A stretch of DNA of 24,226 nt from Pseudomonadota bacterium (GCA_023387585.1 JAEWHZ010000342.1:1-24226); one strand, 5' to 3'. Numbered from the stretch's first letter, positions 6,832 to 14,673 are shown. The notes: generated from the letters alone by a model not told the origin. Numbers and translations are program-made.

Positions 6832-7202
6832 ATATACCTGTATACCCATCCTGTTTACATATCTGTTGACATATATACGTATACATATATTATTAATACT
6901 ATATATCAGTGCATATTTATTTATCATTATATTATTTATGTATATATTTTGGTCGAAACTGATAGACAAACCTTCTATCCATATATGAGCACCACTCCAT
7001 TCCGGTCCAATTTCAGGATATCCAGCGCTTTTCCTGTCGGTGAATTATAGTTCCATCCGCCGATTTCCCGAAGGCCGCAATTTTTGTTTTAAAGCCGCTG
7101 AGGGTCATTTTCGGCCTCGCCTGGCACCGCCCTAGCCTGACGGCCCCATATCCGGCTGTATGGCCTTCTCTGGCGATTTAGCGGGCTATTTAATGCCGCC
7201 CC
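6832..7202. other. AT-rich intergenic stretch
   Basis: No credible gene lies here. The first 160 bases (6832-6990) are extremely AT-rich, made of TATA/ATAC units, and include the perfect palindrome TATACGTATA. The composition is unlike anything else in the window. The remaining bases to 7202 have ordinary island composition and no clear feature. The stretch could be a degenerate insertion scar, a binding region for a nucleoid protein, or a replication or partition site. None of these can be shown. Confidence 0.4.
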
Positions 7203-7841
7203 TCACATCCCCCAAGCCGTCAGCGCCGCTTCAGCTTGATCCGGCGCATTCCTGATCCGCAAAACCGTCTGCCGGGTCAGCTTCGTCACCTTGGCAATGT
7301 CCGATGCACCTTTGCCTTGGCTGAGCATATCCTGCACAAGCCGATATTGCTCACGGCTGTAGCTGGGCTTGCGACCTCGGTATTTGCTTGCTTGCGCTGA
7401 TGCCTTGGCATGCTCGATGCCGGCTTTCTGCGCTTGCTTGGTAGCTTCCGCCTGAGCCTGCGCTGTAGCCGCCATGAAGGCGATCAATGCATCTCGCACA
7501 GCCTGTTGGATGGGGTCGGTCGTGGCGCCATCAAAGGTCATGTTGTTGATGACGGTTCTGATGGTGACGCCTTTGCCTAGGAACTCCTGGATCGTATCGC
7601 ACACGTCCCTGTAGTTCCGCCCCAGCCGGTCGACCCAGCGTACAACCAGGGTATCGCCACGCCTGAGCATATCGAACAATCGCCTGCCTTCCGGTCGATC
7701 CTTGAGCTTGGTGCTCAAGCCGGACAGGCCATGATCGGCCAGGACGTGATCTATCTTGAATCCAGCCTGCCGAGCTTGGGCTTCCTGATGTTGGATCGTC
7801 TGATCTGCCGTGGAAACGCGCGCATAAAGAATGGTCTGCAC
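7203..7841 (-). CDS. Serine recombinase (resolvase/invertase family)
   Basis: This encodes a 212-residue small serine recombinase. The catalytic Ser10 is in YARVSTADQT, with Arg8, and Arg72 and Arg75 in VDRLGRNYRD. A long helix at about 110-150 leads to the Hin-type DNA-binding HTH at about 162-197 (YSREQYRLVQDMLSQGKGASDIAK...RQTVLRI). The length and order match Tn3-type resolvases and DNA invertases. The start is GTG at 7841 with AGGA about seven bases upstream. The 117 bp directly upstream hold three spaced inverted repeats, like a res site. No transposase is nearby, so this is an orphan recombinase. It could resolve island multimers or invert a segment. I could not find a second inverted copy of the site. 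Confidence 0.92.
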   Translation of the reverse strand: MQTILYARVSTADQTIQHQEAQARQAGFKIDHVLADHGLSGLSTKLKDRPEGRRLFDMLRRGDTLVVRWVDRLGRNYRDVCDTIQEFLGKGVTIRTVINNMTFDGATTDPIQQAVRDALIAFMAATAQAQAEATKQAQKAGIEHAKASAQASKYRGRKPSYSREQYRLVQDMLSQGKGASDIAKVTKLTRQTVLRIRNAPDQAEAALTAWGM

Positions 7842-7850
7842 AAGGATTCC

Positions 7851-7967
7851 TGTCCGTACATATAGATTATGTACGTTGATATATCTGTACGTAGACCACT
7901 GTCAACCCTTATGGACAGCGCTGGAATGACAGTCCGATATGTACGCTGGGGTATGACCGTACGGACA
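7851..7967 (-). promoter_or_regulatory. Res-like site with three inverted-repeat subsites
   Basis: The segment begins TGTCCGTAC (7851-7859) and ends with its inverse GTACGGACA (7959-7967), 117 bp in all, the size of a Tn3-type res. Subsite I is CGTACATA-TAGAT-TATGTACG (7855-7875). Subsite II has arms CTGTC (7899-7903) and GACAG (7914-7918). Subsite III has arms GTACG (7941-7945) and CGTAC (7958-7962). It lies directly upstream of the serine recombinase, which would also be autoregulated from it. Confidence 0.6.
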
Positions 7968-8478
7968 TCCGCTATCTGTACTGTGTGTGCTCATTGGCTA
8001 TAGCCGGTACTAAGGTGTTACCTGTAGACCACTAGCGGTGATGTATCCTGCTTTTATTCCCCGTCGAAGACGGACTGAAACTGATACCGTACTCGCCGTT
8101 TTGTCCCATTCCGTTGGCGAAACGGTCGCTTGAGGTCCGGTGGCATTACCCGTGAGACGCACTGAGCGGTAGATTGTAGAGCCTGCTTTTATTCCAGATA
8201 CGGAGGGACATGCCCCGGGTTGGCTTCCCGGCGGCTTCCATCGTCAACAATCTCTTGAAATCGCAGCTCTTGGACCTGGCAAGAACCATAGCACTGGTGT
8301 GCACCTACCCGGCTAATCTCGGTGACCCACAGAACTTCGAACTCCAATCTGAATGCAAAACCTTCAAGGGGAAGTATGCGGAGCAAAGATCGCAAGGGGG
8401 GCACGGGGGGATTGTGCTTTCCGCATATATCTAATTACCCTCGCAGAAAATTTTGCCTGCTGGACCTATTAGCGCTCT
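7968..8478. other. Intergenic region with short repeats upstream of the STAND gene
   Basis: The 14-bp sequence CCTGCTTTTATTCC occurs twice in direct orientation, at 8047-8060 and 8182-8195. GTAGACCACT at 8024-8033 repeats the copy at 7891-7900. GGCTATAGCC (7996-8005) is a perfect palindrome. Two G6 runs lie at 8396-8401 and 8405-8410. Apart from the doubtful ORF at 8210 I see no gene. The promoter of the large gene at 8479 must be in this region, but I cannot place it. Confidence 0.45.
8210..8434 (+). CDS. Doubtful small hypothetical protein
   Basis: This is a 74-residue ORF (MPRVGFPAASIVNNLLKSQL...) with GGAGGG only two bases before its ATG, which is closer than usual. The first half is hydrophobic and helical, and the second half is basic and Gly-rich. 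It ends 44 bases before the large STAND gene on the same strand and could be a small upstream partner, a leader, or chance. The opposite strand is also open over much of the same stretch, which weakens the case. I recognise no family. Confidence 0.22.
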   Translation: MPRVGFPAASIVNNLLKSQLLDLARTIALVCTYPANLGDPQNFELQSECKTFKGKYAEQRSQGGHGGIVLSAYI

Positions 8479-11400
8479 ATGACCCACCCGCTGTTTACTG
8501 TCTCTAGCACTGAAATTCAGCAACTGGACGATGAGCAAGCCCGAGAGCTTGTCGCAAGGCTTTGCCAGGCCGAAGCAAACAAGCTAGAGGCGGAAGCACT
8601 AGACGTGACGTGGGGTGGCGACCAGCGCGCAAAAGATGGTGGCGTTGACGTTCGGTTCAAGGCCAACAGGCTGCCCACGTCCAGCACTTACCTGCCGAGC
8701 GCGAACGCCGGTTTCCAGGTGAAAGCGGAGCCTTTTCCGCCTGCCAAGATTGGTGCTGAGATGGCTCCGAAGGGAGCGATCCGCGAGGCCATCAAAGAGT
8801 TGGCACTGGTTGGCGGCAGCTACCTGATTGTCTCGACGCGGGACAGTACCTCTGACAGCGCACTGAAAGCCCGCATTGAGGCCATGAACGACACCGTGGC
8901 TACATATGGCGTAGCCGGAAAGCTGCACCTAGACTTTCTAGACAGCAGGCGCATTGCGAGTTGGGTAGAACAGTATCCAGCTTTGGTAATCTGGACGAAA
9001 ACGGCTTTAGGTAAGCCGCATACCGGCTGGCGACCATATGGACCATGGGCTTATCGCGAAGACGATCCAGATGCGGTCTATCTGCTGGATGACAAAGTCA
9101 AGGTGTTCACCCCCAACACCGATACTGGCACGGATGTCTTGACTGCAATCAACGCCATCAGGTCTGAACTTGCTTTGAAGCGCACAGTTCGTTTGGTCGG
9201 GCTGTCAGGTGTGGGGAAGACCCGGATGGTCCAAGCACTCTTTGATAACCGGATTGTAACCAACGTCGATGCGCTAGCACCTGATACCGCCGTCTACGCC
9301 GACCTGTCAGACCAAATTGACCCACAACCCACTGCGATGATCGAGGCGCTATGCGAAGGCGGTCGAGAAACAGTTGTCGTTGTAGATAACTGCGGTCAGG
9401 ACGTGCATTCGCGCCTCGCTGAGTTGCTAGCGAAAAGTTCCGCTCCGGTTAGCCTGATCACGATCGAATACGACATTAGAGACGATCTACCGGAGGGAAC
9501 AACCTGTTATCGGCTAGAGGGCACTTCGGAGGAAGTAATCAAGGAACTGCTGAAACGCAGACACTCCTATTTGTCCAACAATGACGTCGAACGGATTGCA
9601 GAGTTTTCTGATGGAAACGCCCGAGTTGCCTTCGCATTAGCATCAGCTTCAGAACGTGCAGACGATTTGGCACGCCTGGGGGACGAGGCACTCTTTAGGC
9701 GGCTGTTCCATCAGAAACACACGGAAAGTGAAGAACTGCTAATAGCGGCAGAGATTGCCAGTCTGCTCTATTCGTTCGATGGGGAAGATACCTCCAACAA
9801 CTCGGAACTCAGCCGACTAGCTAACATAGCGGACGTCTCCACCTCTGCGCTGTATCGAAATATAGCGGAGCTGCAAAGACGAGGCCTGGTACAGCAACGC
9901 GGGAGATGGCGTGCAGTGCTTCCTCACGCGATTGCAAATCGACTTGCAGCCAGAGCGTTAGCAAACTACCCGCATTCGCTGGTTATCAAGGCACTACTTA
10001 CTGAAGCACCAGACAGGATGGCACGTTCATTTTCCCGCAGATTAGGGTACCTTCATGGCTCAGAGGATGCGCGCACCATAGTGGCAGGCCTACTTTCTCC
10101 TGGCGGCCGGCTCAATCAACTGGAAACCTTGGATGAAGTCGGGAAGCAGATACTGAAGAATGTTACTCCGGTTGATCCGTCAGCGGCACTGGGGGGCCTA
10201 GAAAGTGCAATCAGCAGGGGGGAGTTTCAAAGGCTTCATCACCACGCCATCCGCGATTTCGTCCTACTAGCTAGATTGATTGCCTATGAGCCTGCAATGT
10301 TTGAGCGTGCACTTGCAGTGCTGTTGGCCTTGGGAAAATGTGAGGATCAGAAGGAGCAATCAAAGGACGTTATTGCGTCCCTGTTCACCTGCCACCTGTC
10401 GGGCACTCACGCGCCTCCTGAAATGCGCGCCAACTTAGTGATGAAGTTGCTCTCTAGCACTGATGACTACGAGAGAAGGACTGGTCTATCAGCCCTAGAC
10501 CAGGCGCTGGAGGCAGAACATTTCAGCTCGCACTACGAGTTCGATTTTGGCTCGCGTAAGCGGGATTACGGGTGGTCACCCCGGACAGGCGAAGACGTCA
10601 AGCGCTGGTACAACAGCTTCATTGAGACAGCACTAGAGGCTGTAAGAACAAAGCCGGAGTTGAAAGGCGAAGTCACTCGCATTCTAGGCCAGTCGTTTCG
10701 TAGTCTCTGCAGAAGTGCCGGGATGTTTGATGAGCTTGAAGTCTTGACAACTAGCTTGTTGGCAGAGGGCGATTGGCCGGAAGGTTGGATCGGCGTCCGT
10801 GAAACCCTCTACTGGGGTAAAGACAAGCTGCCTTCCCCAGTGCTGCAGCGGCTCAAGGAACTGGAACGGCTACTAGCACCGAAGGACCTCTCAGGCCTGA
10901 TCCGAGGGAAGGTCTTGACCCGCGGGGCGTCAACCCTCGACTTCTTAGAGGATGATGATGAAGGCAAGGACAGCGTCCCAAACTATCTGAAGGCACAGAA
11001 TGAAGCTGAGAGGCTTGGTCAACTTGCCGCAGCCGACTTTAGCGTCTGGACTGCCCTGCTACCGGAGCTGTTTTCCGACACTACTACCGACAAGTCTTTC
11101 CGCTTTGGCGTCGGGCTGGGGAAGGGGATTAGAGACCCTCACGAATTTCTGGCCGAGCTTAGGAAGATCATCACCTCATTAGGTGCAGCAAAGGTGAACA
11201 TGATCCCCTTGAGGGGTTTCTTGAGCGGCTGGCATTCGGTCGATCCAGAGGGAACTGATGCATTCCTTGACGATGCCATTGCAGATGATGTTTGGGGCCC
11301 CTGGTTTCCAGAACTTCAGTGCGCAATAGGTCTAGAAGGTCCGGGCGCTCAACGCATAATGCAATCCCTATCCGTAGGGTTAGCTCCCGATCATCAGTAC

Positions 11401-12297
11401 AGATATCTTTCGCTCGGCAGAGCAACTTCTCCCCTCGATATCGAAACGATCGGCGAGCTGATAAGCGGTATTGCGTCCCTGCCTACGGGACCTGCAACAG
11501 CCATCGATGTCCTTGGCATGGCCGCACACTCAGCACATGAACAGGGCGAACAGTTCGTGCAAGACCTTGCAACGTTCATCAGAAGTTTCTTCTCTGATCT
11601 CAACTTAGACGCTCTCGATACGCGAGACCCGATGGCAGACCATCATCTGGATCAGCTGCTGACGTTTGCTCTTACTAAGAACGAAGCATCAGAAGCCGAC
11701 GGAGCTATTCTTAACAACTTCATCCGCTGGGAGAAATCTAAAGGTCGGGTATACGCATACCGGCGCGGCCAGTTTCTGAAACCCTTCTTCAAGCTTCGGC
11801 CAATGTTGACCCTCAACGCCATCTACGTGCCTGATGACGATGGCAGCTATCAAACTGCGTATGAACTAGCGGCTAACAGGGACAGTGATCGCGATCAGCG
11901 TCCGATGGCGTCGGTCCCTACGGACCAGGCTCTGGAGTGGTGTAATGCATCTCCTGAGGATCGTTACACGTTCCTTGCGGAAACCTGCCTACTTTATGCA
12001 CCGGGCGAAGGACCTAAGCGCTTATCAAGCATTGCTCTGGCGCTTTTCCAAAACGCTCCTGACAAAGAAAGTGTATTAAGTGCGTATGTTGCTAGACTAC
12101 TGCCCATGAGCTGGTCTGGTTCTAGAGCTGCAAAGTTGAGAGAGAGGCTCTCAATATTTGACGAACTTAGTACCTCTTCGGATGATGGGGTCAGTCAACT
12201 GGTTGCTGCTCACAGAAGCCGCTTGGAAGAGATCGCTGCAAGAATGGAACGAGAAGAGGCAGAGGAAGAACGAAGCCAAAACGCCACGTTCGAGTAA
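8479..12297 (+). CDS. PD-(D/E)XK-like nuclease fused to a STAND-type NTPase, Avs-like defence candidate
   Basis: This encodes a 1272-residue cytosolic protein in three parts. Residues 1 to about 165 look like a restriction-type nuclease: Glu37/Glu39, DGGVD at 53-57 and QVK at 80-82 fit a PD-(D/E)XK active site. Residues about 205-410 form a P-loop NTPase with Walker A GLSGVGKT (241-248) and Walker B VVVVDN (299-304). A winged-helix segment follows (about 420-485), as in STAND proteins. The remainder to about 1250 is helical repeat-like sequence, with an acidic coiled-coil tail. Nuclease, STAND core and repeat sensor is the plan of Avs-type anti-phage proteins, which bind a phage protein, oligomerise and cut DNA. 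I cannot assign it to a named Avs class. The ATG at 8479 has no strong ribosome site. Codon use is unlike the flanking backbone. It converges with the two-gene operon 24 bases away. Confidence 0.8.
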   Translation: MTHPLFTVSSTEIQQLDDEQARELVARLCQAEANKLEAEALDVTWGGDQRAKDGGVDVRFKANRLPTSSTYLPSANAGFQVKAEPFPPAKIGAEMAPKGAIREAIKELALVGGSYLIVSTRDSTSDSALKARIEAMNDTVATYGVAGKLHLDFLDSRRIASWVEQYPALVIWTKTALGKPHTGWRPYGPWAYREDDPDAVYLLDDKVKVFTPNTDTGTDVLTAINAIRSELALKRTVRLVGLSGVGKTRMVQALFDNRIVTNVDALAPDTAVYADLSDQIDPQPTAMIEALCEGGRETVVVVDNCGQDVHSRLAELLAKSSAPVSLITIEYDIRDDLPEGTTCYRLEGTSEEVIKELLKRRHSYLSNNDVERIAEFSDGNARVAFALASASERADDLARLGDEALFRRLFHQKHTESEELLIAAEIASLLYSFDGEDTSNNSELSRLANIADVSTSALYRNIAELQRRGLVQQRGRWRAVLPHAIANRLAARALANYPHSLVIKALLTEAPDRMARSFSRRLGYLHGSEDARTIVAGLLSPGGRLNQLETLDEVGKQILKNVTPVDPSAALGGLESAISRGEFQRLHHHAIRDFVLLARLIAYEPAMFERALAVLLALGKCEDQKEQSKDVIASLFTCHLSGTHAPPEMRANLVMKLLSSTDDYERRTGLSALDQALEAEHFSSHYEFDFGSRKRDYGWSPRTGEDVKRWYNSFIETALEAVRTKPELKGEVTRILGQSFRSLCRSAGMFDELEVLTTSLLAEGDWPEGWIGVRETLYWGKDKLPSPVLQRLKELERLLAPKDLSGLIRGKVLTRGASTLDFLEDDDEGKDSVPNYLKAQNEAERLGQLAAADFSVWTALLPELFSDTTTDKSFRFGVGLGKGIRDPHEFLAELRKIITSLGAAKVNMIPLRGFLSGWHSVDPEGTDAFLDDAIADDVWGPWFPELQCAIGLEGPGAQRIMQSLSVGLAPDHQYRYLSLGRATSPLDIETIGELISGIASLPTGPATAIDVLGMAAHSAHEQGEQFVQDLATFIRSFFSDLNLDALDTRDPMADHHLDQLLTFALTKNEASEADGAILNNFIRWEKSKGRVYAYRRGQFLKPFFKLRPMLTLNAIYVPDDDGSYQTAYELAANRDSDRDQRPMASVPTDQALEWCNASPEDRYTFLAETCLLYAPGEGPKRLSSIALALFQNAPDKESVLSAYVARLLPMSWSGSRAAKLRERLSIFDELSTSSDDGVSQLVAAHRSRLEEIAARMEREEAEEERSQNATFE

Positions 12298-12305
12298 GGA
12301 GTGAA

Positions 12306-12330
12306 AGGACCAACAACCTAGCTAGGTCCT
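12306..12330. terminator. Possible shared hairpin between convergent genes
   Basis: AGGACC (12306-12311) and GGTCCT (12325-12330) form a 6-bp stem across the 24-base gap between the STAND gene and the minus-strand operon. There is no T-run, so its strength as a terminator is uncertain. Confidence 0.3.
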
Positions 12331-13518
12331 ACGCTCGGTTGCTGAGAAAATTAGCTCAGTTCTACCGTCGCCAACTGCTGTTACCAACCGTCGATACCAT
12401 TTAGCGCCTGGGTATCCTCTCACTGAGTATACTGGACCGTCATATATTTGTTGCCATCGGTTACCGCTCAGCACGCAAACAGCTTCATCAAGCTCGATCA
12501 AAAGTCCTAAAGAGGAGGTGGACGAAGACAGAACCGGTCCAGGAGACTTCGAAACCTGGCGCGCCCGTGGCGCTACAACTTCTCCATGGTCAGCAAGTCG
12601 GATGGTCGTGACGGCGGCATTTGCGTGAAAAGCAAACAAGACATTGCGAGTGAGAAATAGCTTAACTGGGGGAAATTCCACCGTAGATGAAGCCTGGCTC
12701 AGTTCTTTAGCCACTCCGGCCTCGATGTCCTCGTCGATACCGGAGACCTCCGTAATCTCCTCCCGTTCTGTTACTTCACTCCCAGAATCAATCGGCGGTT
12801 TCGTTTGGATGCGGTTAGAATTTTGCCGCTTTGTCCTAAATACGTCTAGCTTCTTGAAGCTAGCAATACTGGTTAGCCGGTCAGCGACGAATTCTGTAGC
12901 GTGCGAAACTGTCGCGAACTTTTCGAACTTCGCCGTCCATCCTGTATCCAGACCGCTACTCGCCTCGCGGGCATACCAAGCACCGTCGGTCCCGCACGCA
13001 GCACTGATCACTCCATATTGGCTACGAAACTGCAAGCATTTCGCATCATGCACCTTCACCCCACCCAATTGTCCGTTGGCTCTAGCACCAACAGAAACGT
13101 GAGCTAGTTGATCACGACCAAAAAGCTTGAATTGAACGACCGATTTCTCAGTAGCTATATAGGCACGAGAGTAATAACAGCGCATATCCAGAACCGATCT
13201 TGCATCGATTTTAGTGTCGAATATGCGAGAGAAGCGCTCTAGCTCTTCGCGTGTGAGTTCTACATCACCCTGATCAATGAACGCCCTTACTGCTGGAGAA
13301 AAATCTTCAAAATTCTCAAACGTTGAATTGCTGCTGAGCAGGTCATTGCGAGCAAACACCATAGTTGCGGTGTCTGCGTCCGAAGGGAATTTTGCGTGCA
13401 TGCACGCAGCTATATCGAACGCCCAAACGTCACCCGCTTCGTGAACAAGCCATAGAAAGTCGAAGTACAAGAAGGCTTCGACAAAATCGCCTGGTAGAAT
13501 GAGCCGCTTGAACCTCAT
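12322..13518 (-). CDS. Unknown protein with beta-propeller-like repeats, second gene of the island operon
   Basis: This encodes a 398-residue protein I do not recognise. It is rich in short beta-type segments that recur at intervals, such as YFDFLWLVHEAGDVWAFDI, SRAYIATEKSVVQFKLFG, YGVISAACGTDGAWYAR, LFLTRNVLFAFHANAAV and LGLLIELDEAVCVLSGNRW. This suggests a degenerate beta-propeller. An acidic low-complexity linker (about residues 245-280) divides it. It has no signal peptide, membrane helix or catalytic motif that I can see. The ATG at 13518 overlaps the upstream stop as ATGA, with GGAAAG before it, so it is translationally coupled to the Cys-rich gene. A longer reading from 13593 is unlikely. 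The propeller call is inference. A sensor or scaffold role in the island's system is possible. Confidence 0.68.
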   Translation of the reverse strand: MRFKRLILPGDFVEAFLYFDFLWLVHEAGDVWAFDIAACMHAKFPSDADTATMVFARNDLLSSNSTFENFEDFSPAVRAFIDQGDVELTREELERFSRIFDTKIDARSVLDMRCYYSRAYIATEKSVVQFKLFGRDQLAHVSVGARANGQLGGVKVHDAKCLQFRSQYGVISAACGTDGAWYAREASSGLDTGWTAKFEKFATVSHATEFVADRLTSIASFKKLDVFRTKRQNSNRIQTKPPIDSGSEVTEREEITEVSGIDEDIEAGVAKELSQASSTVEFPPVKLFLTRNVLFAFHANAAVTTIRLADHGEVVAPRARQVSKSPGPVLSSSTSSLGLLIELDEAVCVLSGNRWQQIYDGPVYSVRGYPGAKWYRRLVTAVGDGRTELIFSATERRT

Positions 13519-13964
13519 AGCTTTCCGCCCCGAATGCGCCGAGCAGTTATCTTCGTGATGACCCCGCAGTTCAACCATTTCTCCAAAATGCACTCTGGCA
13601 CTTCGTAGTCCGCGTCAGCGCTGGCGAACGGATATCCGTGCCAAGGGACGGTTGGGTTTGTATTGCAGGGGCAGAAGCTTAGGCGTTCCTCTGATGTACC
13701 CAACAGTCGCTTCCCCCCCTCTACGATCCCCCACATGTGTCCTTGAGTGCATGACCACTGGTTCGCGTCACACTCGTTGAACAGCGTGTATTCTTCAGGT
13801 GGCGAAAAGTCCGACCGCCAAGTGTTCTTGTGTCTTGATCCGGCACCTCGATGCTGGTCCATCGATAGATACGATTTTTCTGATCCATTAGGACCAAACA
13901 AAAGACCACCAGGCACTCGTGTTGGAGCCACTACTATCTCCATGTCGGACGGATATGCTTTCAC
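13515..13964 (-). CDS. Cys-rich unknown protein, first gene of the island operon
   Basis: This encodes a 149-residue soluble protein I do not recognise. From the GTG at 13964, six cysteines lie at 65, 72, 98, 100, 125 and 133, with His76. The C-x6-C and C-x-C pairs could bind zinc. GLLFGPNGSEKS near residue 20 resembles a P-loop but lacks the GKT/S lysine context and is not called one. The C-terminus (VPECILEKWLNCGVITKITARRIRGGKL) is a compact, basic helical segment. The start is uncertain: GTG 13964, or ATG 13943 which would remove seven residues. A 14-bp perfect palindrome lies just upstream of the GTG. It is coupled by an ATGA overlap to the downstream 398-residue gene, so the two products probably work together. 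Confidence 0.6.
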   Translation of the reverse strand: MKAYPSDMEIVVAPTRVPGGLLFGPNGSEKSYLSMDQHRGAGSRHKNTWRSDFSPPEEYTLFNECDANQWSCTQGHMWGIVEGGKRLLGTSEERLSFCPCNTNPTVPWHGYPFASADADYEVPECILEKWLNCGVITKITARRIRGGKL

Positions 13965-13968
13965 AACA

Positions 13969-13982
13969 GCTTAGTACTAAGC
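13969..13982. promoter_or_regulatory. 14-bp perfect palindrome upstream of the two-gene operon
   Basis: GCTTAGTACTAAGC is its own reverse complement and lies four bases before the GTG at 13964. Its position suits an operator for the Cys-rich/propeller operon. It differs from the XRE-linked repeats, so a different regulator is implied. Confidence 0.4.
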
Positions 13983-14424
13983 GACGTTGATCTCGGAAAC
14001 ATAGACCCAAGGCAAGAGCTAATGTCTGCTCCTCATACCTAAGTGCGCTCGTGCAGCGGAGACATGGACGTTGGTGCCAAAGGCAGCATGCATCTTCTGG
14101 CGTAGCACCTGTTACTCCTCAATCGACGTACCACCTCCACTTGAAAGACGCTGTTCCGCATACCTTTCCGTTGCATTGCCTTCCCGTCGGCCATCTGCCA
14201 AGGTGAGCATAGCAGGTGGTACATTGTTGACCATCGCCCATCCTACAGACCCAGCACGTCCGGGCTTTCAGGTTATGGTGGACGCCCCGCTCGTCTCCAC
14301 CGCTTCTCGCCTTGTCATGCCCACCGTTCGGCTGCTACAGGTGAGACATCAAAGTGAGGCATTCTACCTCACTCGTGTCACCTGAGTCCCTGGATTTCTG
14401 GGCCTTTGGTGGGTTGGTGGTCGG
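13983..14424. other. Right end of the island, mostly non-coding
   Basis: I see no recognisable gene. A plus-strand frame is open at 14071-14385 and a 40-residue minus-strand ORF lies at 14112-14234 (MVNNVPPAMLTLADGRREGN...), possibly a gene remnant. Neither matches a family I know. An imperfect hairpin at about 14339-14383 has outer arms AGGTGA and TCACCT and inner arms GTGAGG and CCTCAC. Its place beside attR suggests a terminator or a recombinase arm site. Confidence 0.35.
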
Positions 14425-14443
14425 CCCTGTCGCACCCACCATT
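14425..14443 (+). repeat. attR, 19-bp direct repeat
   Basis: This is the right copy of the 19-bp repeat found at the 3' end of tRNA-Val(CAC). Backbone composition resumes straight after it, with the small membrane protein gene ending at 14488. Confidence 0.92.
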
Positions 14444-14487
14444 GTTTTCAAGCACTTGGTGATCCGGGCGGTGCATCGGCGCCGCCT

Positions 14488-14673
14488 TCAGATGTTGAAG
14501 AAATTCATCGTGGCGCGCTGGGCTTCGGGGTTGCTCCAAAGGTACCAGGCGCCGGCGGCCAGCGCGATGACGAGCGCCAGCCCGAACATCCTGCGCATCA
14601 TGGAAAAGACCAGCCACAGCACGACGATGGCGGCGATTCCGAGCCCGATCGGCGTAAGGTTTTCCGTCGGCAT
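14488..14673 (-). CDS. Small membrane protein, two predicted helices
   Basis: This encodes a 61-residue protein beginning MPTENLTPIG. Two hydrophobic helices (about 9-25 and 29-46) are separated by a short basic turn (MMRR), and a polar tail follows (SNPEAQRATMNFFNI). AGGAGA lies four bases before the ATG at 14673, which fixes this start and argues against a longer reading from 15141. It is the first backbone gene after attR. Before the insertion it would have converged directly on the tRNA-Val pair. No family is recognised. It is probably an inner-membrane protein of unknown role. Confidence 0.72.
   Translation of the reverse strand: MPTENLTPIGLGIAAIVVLWLVFSMMRRMFGLALVIALAAGAWYLWSNPEAQRATMNFFNI

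Larger units (their letters stand above)
4067..14443 (+). mobile_element. Genomic island integrated in tRNA-Val(CAC)
   Basis: A perfect direct repeat, CCCTGTCGCACCCACCATT, occurs at 4067-4085 (tRNA 3' end, attL) and at 14425-14443 (attR). A tyrosine integrase gene begins 14 bases inside the left repeat, the classic layout of a tRNA-targeted integrative element. The interior is visibly less GC-rich and uses codons such as CTA, TTA and AGA that are rare in the flanks. The cargo is an XRE regulator, two membrane proteins, an orphan resolvase, a nuclease-STAND protein and a two-gene operon of unknown function. No phage structural, replication or conjugation genes are present, so it is a small integrative or defence island. 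The integrase appears N-terminally short, so present mobility is doubtful. Confidence 0.9.

Noticed and set aside
8047..8195. Direct repeats considered as a CRISPR array
   Set aside because: There are only two copies, 14 bases long and 135 bases apart, and there are no cas genes.
8182..8195. Resemblance of GCCTGCTTTTATT to the lambda att core
   Set aside because: The match is short and AT-rich, and the island already has well-defined att repeats at the tRNA.
14071..14385. 104-codon plus-strand frame at the right island end, considered as a missing integrase N-terminus
   Set aside because: It is in frame with the integrase in a circular model, but it is interrupted by TGA at 14383-14385 and does not look like an integrase N-terminus.
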